The position numbers and the translations under genes are program-made. The notes under the pieces were generated by a model, which did no database searches, was not told where the DNA came from, and saw nothing but the letters and a program-made list of their open reading frames with translations. Shown here piece by piece: positions 1 through 5,573 of a stretch of 9,468 nt of DNA. The stretch is taken from positions 1 through 9,468 of the forward strand of contig JAGHTM010000091.1 of assembly GCA_018065345.1 (NCBI GenBank). Direction: 5' to 3'. The DNA comes from Candidatus Enterousia merdequi. GTDB taxonomy: Bacteria > Pseudomonadota > Alphaproteobacteria > Rs-D84. Every line of letters starts with the position of its first letter. The first letter of the stretch is position 1.

Positions 1-129
1 TCAATAGACGAATTAAAAGAATACCTTAATAATAATCCACAAGAACCTTTATCTGAAGAAGAACAAGAAAGTTTTGAAGCATATTCTGAATATATTGATA
101 CAATTATTCAATATATCAAGAATCTATAA
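1..129 (+). CDS. 3' end of an unrecognised acidic protein (5' truncated by window edge)
   Basis: An open frame runs from the first base to a TAA at 127-129 and gives 42 C-terminal residues. It begins SIDELKEYL and ends DTIIQYIKNL. The fragment is strongly acidic, with a Glu-rich stretch (PLSEEEQESFEAYSEY), and looks helical. It has no stop-interrupted alternative, its codon use matches the neighbours, and it lies 18 bases ahead of the next gene on the same strand, so it is probably the first visible member of the same operon. The fragment is too short to assign a family. An acidic helical tail would fit an immunity or antitoxin-like protein, but this is only a guess from context. Confidence 0.6.
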   Translation, partial: SIDELKEYLNNNPQEPLSEEEQESFEAYSEYIDTIIQYIKNL

Positions 130-147
130 CAAAGGTAAAAACAGAAA

Positions 148-657
148 ATGCAACTAAATCAAGATTCTGCTTTACAAAAACTAGTATCAATGGGAATTGA
201 TGACATGCCTGTTATGGAATATGTTCCAAAATCATGTAAATTAGATTCTGATTGGTTTCAAAAATATTCCCGGCTTCGTTCTGAATTTCTATTATCTTTA
301 TCAGATTCCATAGAAGAAATTGTATTTATGAATTTACCACAAGACGAATTTACAAATCTAATTATGGGAAAATCTTTACCAGATAATTTGTCTATTCGTT
401 TCAGAATTCCTTTAATATGGGGCGGTGATTTAGATATCAATAATATGTTTTTATGTTGGACATTTCCTCATTCGTTTAATCTTGATAAATTCATAATTGA
501 ACAAAGCGATGCAAGAACGGTTTATTTGCCCAACCCTGAAAAAAAAGTGTATCTTACTACTCATTCTGGTGGTGGTGGTGATGGCGGAAATGCATCTTCT
601 GACAGATTGACAGAAGCAGTATTTAATAATTTTATGTCTGGTCGGGGGAACGAATAA
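148..657 (+). CDS. Hypothetical protein, 169 aa, with Gly-rich C-terminal motif
   Basis: I do not recognise this family. The ATG at 148 is preceded by a weak AAAGG about 12 bases upstream, and the gene follows the previous stop by 18 bases. There is no signal peptide or membrane segment. Visible features are an acidic/aromatic N-terminal half (residues 30-80), a likely beta-rich core (LSIRFRIPLIWGGDLDINN, residues 81-99), a CWTFPHS motif at 103-109, and a glycine-rich GGGGDGGNASSDRL segment at 141-154 followed by a short predicted helix. The well-formed core and codon use argue that it is a real gene. Only 3 bases separate it from the SUKH-like gene downstream, so the two are probably co-transcribed and functionally linked. 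It could be one half of a toxin/immunity or similar accessory pair, but no catalytic motif supports an enzymatic role. Confidence 0.75.
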   Translation: MQLNQDSALQKLVSMGIDDMPVMEYVPKSCKLDSDWFQKYSRLRSEFLLSLSDSIEEIVFMNLPQDEFTNLIMGKSLPDNLSIRFRIPLIWGGDLDINNMFLCWTFPHSFNLDKFIIEQSDARTVYLPNPEKKVYLTTHSGGGGDGGNASSDRLTEAVFNNFMSGRGNE

Positions 658-660
658 AAA

Positions 661-1095
661 ATGACAACTCAAGAATTTATATCTTTAATACAATCTCGTG
701 GTGCTGTTATTTTTCCTGCATCCACAGATAAAGACATTATTTTTGCAAACACTAATTTACAAAACATGCGTGCAGCAATGTTACCAAAATTTATGCAAGA
801 TTTATATAAAACATCTTCTGCTATAACATTGGGTTCTGCTTGTATTTTTGGACCACAAGAAATTCAACGTGGTATAAAATACCCTTTGCCTTCTATCATA
901 GATATAAATAAAAGTATGACTGGAACAAAAAATTTATTTGGGAAAACAGTATTCGGTCGTAACGATCTTTTTTGGTTTGTTTTTGATGCATTTGGAAATT
1001 GTTTTATGTTAGATAATTTAACACTAACTCCTTTGCGTAAATATGACGATCCGTATCGTGCGATGCTTGATTGTTTAATTATTGGAAAAATATAA
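661..1095 (+). CDS. SUKH / SMI1-KNR4-like candidate immunity protein, 144 aa
   Basis: The ATG lies 3 bases after the preceding stop. A GGGGGA at 644-649, inside the 3' end of the previous gene, can act as the ribosome binding site. The protein is cytoplasmic, with no signal or membrane segments. Its layout resembles the SMI1/KNR4 (SUKH) fold: an N-terminal helix, then an LPKFMQDLYKTS segment (41-52) like the 'LP.dy..fl' signature, a GSACIFGPQEI segment (58-68), and a C-terminal TVFGRNDLFWFVFDAFGNCF stretch (96-115) ending in a strand-rich MLDNLTLTPLRKYDD region. SUKH proteins often neutralise contact-dependent or polymorphic toxins in bacteria, usually encoded beside the toxin. No toxin is visible here, though the cassette extends off the left edge. 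The assignment rests on motif pattern only. A housekeeping SMI1-like role or an unrelated beta-rich protein remains possible. Confidence 0.5.
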   Translation: MTTQEFISLIQSRGAVIFPASTDKDIIFANTNLQNMRAAMLPKFMQDLYKTSSAITLGSACIFGPQEIQRGIKYPLPSIIDINKSMTGTKNLFGKTVFGRNDLFWFVFDAFGNCFMLDNLTLTPLRKYDDPYRAMLDCLIIGKI

Positions 1096-1096
1096 A

Positions 1097-1309
1097 ATGC
1101 ATAAAACATCTGTATCTTTGTCTGGACATCAAACAAGCATTTCTTTGGAAAAAGAATTTTGTGATGTACTTCAGAAAATATCGAAAGAACGCAATATTTC
1201 TATTGCGTCCATTATAAAAAACATTGATGAACAAAGATTACCTGATTCTAATCTTTCTTCTGAAATACGGATATGGATATTGAAGCAACTATTGAAAACA
1301 TCAAAATAA
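1097..1309 (+). CDS. Ribbon-helix-helix domain protein (alphaproteobacterial RHH_4-like), 70 aa
   Basis: This small protein begins MHKTSVSLSGHQTSISLEKEF, a beta strand followed by helices (FCDVLQKISKERNISIASIIKNID, then LSSEIRIWILKQL). The pattern 'h.TSISLE..F...L..Ia.er..s...li..id......NLSS.iR.f.l' is that of the short ribbon-helix-helix proteins common in alphaproteobacteria, presumed to be DNA-binding dimers acting as transcriptional regulators. The ATG at 1097 is chosen because it sits one base after the preceding stop and starts the conserved strand; a TTG at 1082 in the same frame would add five residues but lies inside the upstream gene. The last 20 codons (residues 51-70, containing conserved-looking helix 3) overlap the 3' end of the opposing ybeY-lnt gene. 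As the last gene of the left cassette it may be its regulator, or it may be an unrelated conserved gene. Confidence 0.75.
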   Translation: MHKTSVSLSGHQTSISLEKEFCDVLQKISKERNISIASIIKNIDEQRLPDSNLSSEIRIWILKQLLKTSK

Positions 1310-3203
1310 TTACCATCCATAAATCTCTACCTAATGTTCTGTACACAGTATTATGCGCCCCCCATACAAATCCATCTAAACTTCCATTTTGCCCAACAGG
1401 TAATAAAGAAGTTATATTTCCATCACTTTCTATGAAAGCACTTACACCAGAATAATTTGCACGAATTATAGGCAACCCTGATTCAATAGCATACCGTCTT
1501 ACCATATCAAGATGTTGATATACCCCCGGTGTTCTTCCAAACCAAGTATCATTTGTTATATTTATAATTGCGTTTGGTGTTGTTTTATTTGGAACCAAAG
1601 AATCAGAAAAAATGATTTCATAACAAATCGCCGGTACAAAAACAAAATCGCCAAATCTTGTATTTATGTTTATTACTTCTTTGCCATCACCAAAAGATAA
1701 CATCCCCGGGGTTGGTATAATGTCGCCAAAAGGCCTGTATTCACCGAACGGAACAAGATGTGTTTTTTTGTATATATGTTTTACAAATCCTGTCTTATCA
1801 GCAACGACCATTGAATTATACAAATGACCATCATTGTAATAATTTGCCCCCATAATAACATTTGTGTTCAAAATACGCGCCAAAGGAAATTCTTCATCTG
1901 TCACAGTATATGGATATGCTGTTTCTGGAAAAACAATTAAATCTGGTTTATTGCTTTTATCAGTTGTTGCCCAAACAAATAAATCTCGTATTTTTTCTTT
2001 TGCTTGTGATAGCGCTTCTTCTCTTGACGATGGCATCTTGTATACGGCAGATTCTGCCGGTTGCACAATTCTTATCAATGGGACATCTTCTGTATTTATA
2101 TTATCATTCTGTTTCATATTGTTATAACCAAACACACAACCAATCCCCATCAAAACAACAAACAATATAAATGCAAATATTTTTTTATTACAAACAAATT
2201 CTACAAATCCAGCAATTAAACCGACTATTACAAAACTTAAACCAATTGCCCCCCACAAAGACATTGAATTTATAACCATTGGCATATTCATAGTTATGTT
2301 AGAAATCGGATTCCAAGGGAAGCCTGTTAAAAACCATTCTCTTCCCCATAAAATCAAAGTCCAAACACAGGCAAATAAAATCGCTCTTTGCGACGGTTTT
2401 CTTTGTACATAATGAATAACAGCAAAAGGAACAGACAAAATTATCGCGCATATTAAACCAATAGCAAGCAATGCAGGAATTGTCCATATTGCAAATTGAT
2501 GCGCCAATTCTGGTATAACATAAATTGAATTAAGCACCCACCAAAACATAGAAATTCCATAACAAGCACCAAAAGGAGCAACGTACAACCAAGATTTCCA
2601 AAAACTTGTTTTTTTATGTTCTTTTGAAACAAAATAATACATCGTTCCTATACCAAGTAAAGAAAGCATCCACAAATGGAACGGAGTAAAACCAAAAGAT
2701 GTTATTATACCAAGAAAAGCAAACAATAAACTTTTCTTTAACCATGATTGTTTTTCACATTTACATACAATAGCTTCATCAGCATAAGGATTTTTATATC
2801 CAAGTTTTTTCAATATTTTTATTTCTTTTGATTCCATTACTTTTGCTTCTGATTCTTTTATATGATCATAGCCTTGCAAGTGTAACATACCATGAACAAC
2901 CATATGCGCAGTATGTTCTTCAATTGAAATTCCTGCTTCTATTGCTTCTTTTTTTACAGTATCAAGTGATATAAAAATATCACCTAATAAAATATCATCA
3001 CCAAGTTCAAATGATAAAACATTAGTTGGTTTGTCCATATCACGATATTTTTTATTTAATTTATGAATTTGTTTGTCATCGACCAAAGTAATAGAAACTT
3101 CAGAATCTTTGTATACGGCAGAAACAGCCGTATTGGCAATTTTTTCAAAATCTATTTTATATTTTTTCCATTTATTATTTTCAACATTAACATACACTTT
3201 CAT
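1248..3203 (-). CDS. ybeY-lnt: YbeY-Lnt fusion: endoribonuclease YbeY + apolipoprotein N-acyltransferase, 651 aa
   Basis: Two complete enzymes are encoded in one frame. Residues 1-140 are YbeY, the metal-dependent RNase acting in 16S rRNA 3' maturation and ribosome quality control. The zinc motif HGMLHLQGYDH gives H104, H108 and H114, and the domain ends with the usual LGYKNPY. Residues ~153-651 are Lnt, the inner-membrane enzyme that N-acylates the diacylglyceryl-cysteine of lipoproteins. It has several membrane segments (roughly 157-340), a periplasmic nitrilase-like domain and a final membrane helix (~626-647). The catalytic triad is intact: E427 in VFPETAYP, K480 in YKKTHLVPFGEY and C527 in PAICYEIIF. 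The junction is a short linker containing CKC (147-149), with no internal stop and no nearby Met for separate Lnt translation. Both parts are full length. In many alphaproteobacteria ybeY, a corC-like gene and lnt are neighbours, so loss of the middle gene could have produced the fusion. The topology is plausible: YbeY stays cytosolic while Lnt's N-terminus is cytosolic. Confidence 0.95.
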   Translation of the reverse strand: MKVYVNVENNKWKKYKIDFEKIANTAVSAVYKDSEVSITLVDDKQIHKLNKKYRDMDKPTNVLSFELGDDILLGDIFISLDTVKKEAIEAGISIEEHTAHMVVHGMLHLQGYDHIKESEAKVMESKEIKILKKLGYKNPYADEAIVCKCEKQSWLKKSLLFAFLGIITSFGFTPFHLWMLSLLGIGTMYYFVSKEHKKTSFWKSWLYVAPFGACYGISMFWWVLNSIYVIPELAHQFAIWTIPALLAIGLICAIILSVPFAVIHYVQRKPSQRAILFACVWTLILWGREWFLTGFPWNPISNITMNMPMVINSMSLWGAIGLSFVIVGLIAGFVEFVCNKKIFAFILFVVLMGIGCVFGYNNMKQNDNINTEDVPLIRIVQPAESAVYKMPSSREEALSQAKEKIRDLFVWATTDKSNKPDLIVFPETAYPYTVTDEEFPLARILNTNVIMGANYYNDGHLYNSMVVADKTGFVKHIYKKTHLVPFGEYRPFGDIIPTPGMLSFGDGKEVININTRFGDFVFVPAICYEIIFSDSLVPNKTTPNAIINITNDTWFGRTPGVYQHLDMVRRYAIESGLPIIRANYSGVSAFIESDGNITSLLPVGQNGSLDGFVWGAHNTVYRTLGRDLWMVIILMFSIVASISISVFQKKD

Positions 3204-3210
3204 GATATTA

Positions 3211-3214
3211 TCCT
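3211..3214 (-). promoter_or_regulatory. Ribosome binding site of ybeY-lnt overlapping the upstream stop codon
   Basis: On the - strand the sequence reads TAGGATAATATCATG. AGGA lies 7 bases before the ATG at 3203 and shares its first bases with the TAG stop (3215-3213) of the lysozyme-TPR gene. It fixes the start of ybeY-lnt and suggests translational coupling between the two genes. Confidence 0.65.
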
Positions 3215-5138
3215 ATGCCATATTTTTGTTATTATTTGAAAATTTTGACAAAATTTTTGCCAAATCTTTTTTATTTTGTAATTTTTGTGTAGCATTATTA
3301 AAAGCAACAACCTTATTTTTCTGTTTTTCCATTTCTTTTGTAACACGTTCTATTGCGCCACTCGCCACTGTATTACCATTCAACAAAGCCAGTTTATAAT
3401 TTTTCAAAGCACTTTCTAAATTACCAAGTTTTTCATATGCAACACCAGCATTATATTGTGCAGCACCATATTGAGATTTATCCCCAATCTGCCTAACTAT
3501 TTTTTGAGCATGTTCTATGGCTTTATTATATTCACCTATCTTATTATACATCAAAGCTAAATCATTATGTAACAATGCATTATTAGGATTACTTGCGACC
3601 AAATTTTCTAATATAGAAATCGCCTGTTCATAATTTCCTTGGTGATAATTTTCTATGGCTGCCGCATAATAATCTTCGTATCCTATTGTATAAGTTTTCT
3701 TTTCTACTGTTTCTTGTTGTTTATGTGTTTTTTGTTTTTTTCCTATCTCACAACAACCAGTTAAACATTCTTCTAAAACATAATCCGGAAGGAATTCACT
3801 CACAGTTTTTCGATTTATCACAGTCAACACATCATTTTTAACATCTAAATATAACGGCCTTTTAAGCCATTCTTTAAATGCCGCATACGTTGATTTCTTT
3901 GGTTTTAACCCAGAATCTGTTTCTTCCCACAAAGCATATTTCCCTTGTTTTTTACCACCAATATATACATAAAAATCATACATTCCTTCAATTGGACAAT
4001 TTAATAAATCTTGTGGTTCAATATCACCTGTTATAAGCCCTGCTTCCAGCCATCTGCGCCAATGCATACCAGCCCCATCACCCATATACCCACCAATTGC
4101 TTTTGCCATATCTTGTTTATCATGAGAATCCATCCATGATTTTCCAAATGAAACTTTATTTTGTATAGGGTGTTTTTCAAAAACATCTAAAACAAGCGAA
4201 TCAGATATCGCATCACCATATTCATTGTATAAAGACCGCAACAATGTAAATCTTTCTTTATGGTCCATATCGTTTTTATCTTCGATAAGATTTGTTCCAG
4301 AATTATATATAATAGATGACAAAGCAAATGCTTCACCAGTATTTCTTACGGTTAAACTTTTATCCGCAACACTGTAACAATACAAAATAAAATATGTTTC
4401 GTTTTCTTCCAAGTGCCATCGAGCCAAATCATATGCTTCTTCATTTGTAAGGGGTGGTGTATTTTGGGTTACATGCGTTCCATCTTTAAGGCACGTACAA
4501 CCAAAACCAATAGTCCAAATTCCATTACTATCTTGATACGGAGTATGTAGTCCGTTTTCCAAATGAACGCCTTCTGCAGCAATAAGTTGTGCAATTAGCC
4601 ATGGCGTAATTGGTTGTAAAAATTCTTTATATTCAAAAAAAGTCCCTCGCTTCGCTGCTTCGGCTTTTCTGTTTTGGTTCCACTCTTTCACAGAATCTTT
4701 TATGTTATCTTTGTGTGATATAATTTTTCCACCTGCAACAACTGATAACGTCATTAAAGCATACACCATCCAAAGTTGCATTGTCGCAGAAATTTTTGGA
4801 TTTGTTTTTTGTAACTTTTGAAAAAACTTTTTAAACGCAGAATTTTTATCGCCAATTTTTATATTTTTTTTATTTTCTGTCCACTTGTCTATCAATGAAT
4901 TATTTAATAAAACAGTATGCAAATCTTTTGTTCCAAATTTACCTAGACAAAATAAAAACCACGATAAATCAATTATACCAATTTGAGCAATACGGCTTAT
5001 TTTACCGGACACATCATTTGGATGTTTATTTTTCAAATCATTATATCTTGACTCTAAAACACCTTTATCCCCACGAATATAAGATATACGCGAAGAAAAT
5101 TTTTTTGAAAATTGTTTTATTTTATCCACAAAAGACAT
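3213..5138 (-). CDS. Membrane-anchored GH24 (phage-type) lysozyme with C-terminal TPR repeats, 641 aa
   Basis: Domains in order: a basic N-terminal region (1-118) with a moderately hydrophobic stretch at 50-66; a likely transmembrane helix at 120-137 (MQLWMVYALMTLSVVAGG); a GH24 lysozyme-like domain (~178-380); a linker with C458, C462 and C463; and about three tetratricopeptide repeats (~487-593, e.g. YHQGNYEQAISILENLVASNP). GH24 signatures are AAEG with E189, PYQDSNGIWTIGFG with D203 and T209 (matching the Glu-Asp-Thr triad of T4 lysozyme), and a WRRWLEAG segment with R361 and R362 like the family's C-terminal RR..E motif. The Glu-to-Asp spacing is 14 rather than T4's 9, a five-residue insertion. 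The expected reaction is cleavage of MurNAc-GlcNAc bonds in peptidoglycan, with TPRs recruiting a partner. The periplasmic orientation is inferred from a basic N-terminus and one clear membrane helix. Start: ATG at 5138, six bases after AGG; a tandem ATG at 5141 and a TTG at 5159 (overlapping mucR) are less likely. Confidence 0.85.
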   Translation of the reverse strand: MSFVDKIKQFSKKFSSRISYIRGDKGVLESRYNDLKNKHPNDVSGKISRIAQIGIIDLSWFLFCLGKFGTKDLHTVLLNNSLIDKWTENKKNIKIGDKNSAFKKFFQKLQKTNPKISATMQLWMVYALMTLSVVAGGKIISHKDNIKDSVKEWNQNRKAEAAKRGTFFEYKEFLQPITPWLIAQLIAAEGVHLENGLHTPYQDSNGIWTIGFGCTCLKDGTHVTQNTPPLTNEEAYDLARWHLEENETYFILYCYSVADKSLTVRNTGEAFALSSIIYNSGTNLIEDKNDMDHKERFTLLRSLYNEYGDAISDSLVLDVFEKHPIQNKVSFGKSWMDSHDKQDMAKAIGGYMGDGAGMHWRRWLEAGLITGDIEPQDLLNCPIEGMYDFYVYIGGKKQGKYALWEETDSGLKPKKSTYAAFKEWLKRPLYLDVKNDVLTVINRKTVSEFLPDYVLEECLTGCCEIGKKQKTHKQQETVEKKTYTIGYEDYYAAAIENYHQGNYEQAISILENLVASNPNNALLHNDLALMYNKIGEYNKAIEHAQKIVRQIGDKSQYGAAQYNAGVAYEKLGNLESALKNYKLALLNGNTVASGAIERVTKEMEKQKNKVVAFNNATQKLQNKKDLAKILSKFSNNNKNMA

Positions 5139-5144
5139 CATATA

Positions 5145-5147
5145 CCT
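5145..5147 (-). promoter_or_regulatory. Ribosome binding site of the lysozyme-TPR gene, overlapping the mucR stop
   Basis: On the - strand AAATAGGTATATGATG places AGG 6 bases before the second of two tandem ATGs (5138) and 3 bases before the first (5141), favouring the second as start. The AGG overlaps the TAG stop of mucR (5148-5146), the same arrangement as at the next junction. Confidence 0.5.
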
Positions 5148-5502
5148 ATTTCTTACCAAGACCTGTTTTCTTTGCTATTTTAGAACGATTCATTGAATAA
5201 TTTTTTGCGACAAAAGGGTAATCCGCAGGCAACCCCCATTTTTCACGGTATTGTTCTGGATTCATATTAAATTTACGTTTTATATAACGTTTTAACATAA
5301 CATGCCAAGTTCCATCTTCAAGACATTGAATCGCATCATTTGTCACAGAATCGATTATTTGTTGTTGAGATACAGATGACGCAGTCAAAGATTCCCGTGC
5401 CTGCTTTACTGCTTCTTTCATTGTCAGCTTTGGATTTGCAGAAATTGCTGCAGCAGCCAAATTTGCGACAGCCAATGCAAAATCAGAATTTTTATTTAGC
5501 AA
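5146..5502 (-). CDS. mucR: MucR/Ros-family transcriptional regulator with degenerate zinc finger, 118 aa
   Basis: The protein follows the MucR layout: an N-terminal oligomerisation helix (FALAVANLAAAAISANP, residues 8-24), then CLEDG (60-64), MLKRYIKRKFNMNPEQYREKW (69-89), GLPADYPFVAKNYSMNRSKIAKKTGLG (90-116). MucR proteins bind AT-rich DNA and regulate surface and virulence genes in alphaproteobacteria, often repressing their own promoter. The usual C2H2-type ligands are mostly absent: C60 remains and D63 occupies the second-ligand position seen in many family members. The first His is Tyr73 (KRYI instead of the typical KRHL) and no second His is evident. DNA binding may be zinc-independent, as reported for some Ros/MucR relatives. 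The start is TTG at 5502, preceded by AAGGA 8 bases upstream; no ATG gives a full-length N-terminus. It is the first gene of an operon with the lysozyme-TPR and ybeY-lnt genes. Confidence 0.9.
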   Translation of the reverse strand: MLNKNSDFALAVANLAAAAISANPKLTMKEAVKQARESLTASSVSQQQIIDSVTNDAIQCLEDGTWHVMLKRYIKRKFNMNPEQYREKWGLPADYPFVAKNYSMNRSKIAKKTGLGKK

Positions 5503-5503
5503 C

Positions 5504-5532
5504 TTGATAATCCTTTTATTCTTTACTAGAAT
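5504..5532 (+). promoter_or_regulatory. Sigma70-type promoter for rarA
   Basis: TTGATA at 5504-5509 and TAGAAT at 5527-5532 are separated by exactly 17 bases, each matching 5 of 6 consensus positions. The expected transcript start is about 5539-5540, giving a leader of about 34 bases before the rarA ATG. The -35 lies at the very start of mucR, and the -10 sits 2 bases from the -10 of the opposing mucR promoter, so RNA polymerase cannot easily occupy both at once. Confidence 0.6.
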
Positions 5533-5547
5533 ATATTATATCACAAA
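5529..5547 (-). promoter_or_regulatory. Extended -10 promoter of the mucR operon (shared 19-base box, copy 1)
   Basis: On the - strand this reads TTTGTGATATAATATATTC, which contains a perfect extended -10 (TGaTATAAT; hexamer at 5540-5535). No good -35 is seen 17 bases upstream, as is usual for extended -10 promoters. The expected start of transcription near 5528 gives a leader of about 25 bases before the TTG of mucR. The identical 19 bases recur at 8950-8968 ahead of the outer-membrane gene pair. The AT-rich, T-A-step-rich sequence is also the kind of target MucR proteins bind, so autoregulation is possible. Confidence 0.65.
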
Positions 5548-5573
5548 TAAACAATAAATAAAATAAAAGTAAA

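Noticed and set aside
1082..1096. TTG at 1082 as start of the ribbon-helix-helix protein
   Set aside because: It would overlap the upstream gene by 14 bases and add residues that precede the conserved strand; the ATG at 1097 fits better.
2045..2059. Perfect 15-base palindrome CGGCAGA-T-TCTGCCG
   Set aside because: It lies inside the lnt coding region (codons for PAESAV) with a one-base centre that cannot form a normal hairpin loop, and no promoter is near. Most likely a coding coincidence.
1512..2170. Open frames on the + strand between 1273 and 2170
   Set aside because: They lie opposite lnt, whose catalytic motifs are clear; their translations are low-complexity and have no ribosome binding sites.
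2039..3122. A 14-base repeat TTGTATACGGCAGA, once near 2039 and once near 3109
   Set aside because: Both copies encode SAVYK in the same gene, in unrelated domains (Lnt and YbeY). One such match of this length is not surprising in 9.5 kb and shows no further extension.
3213..5138. Prophage lysis module
   Set aside because: The GH24 domain is endolysin-like, but no holin, spanin or structural phage gene is present, and the gene is fused to TPRs and embedded with mucR and ybeY-lnt.
5139..5159. Longer start (TTG 5159) for the lysozyme-TPR gene
   Set aside because: It overlaps mucR and has no ribosome binding site, while tandem ATGs at 5141/5138 follow AGG at good distance.
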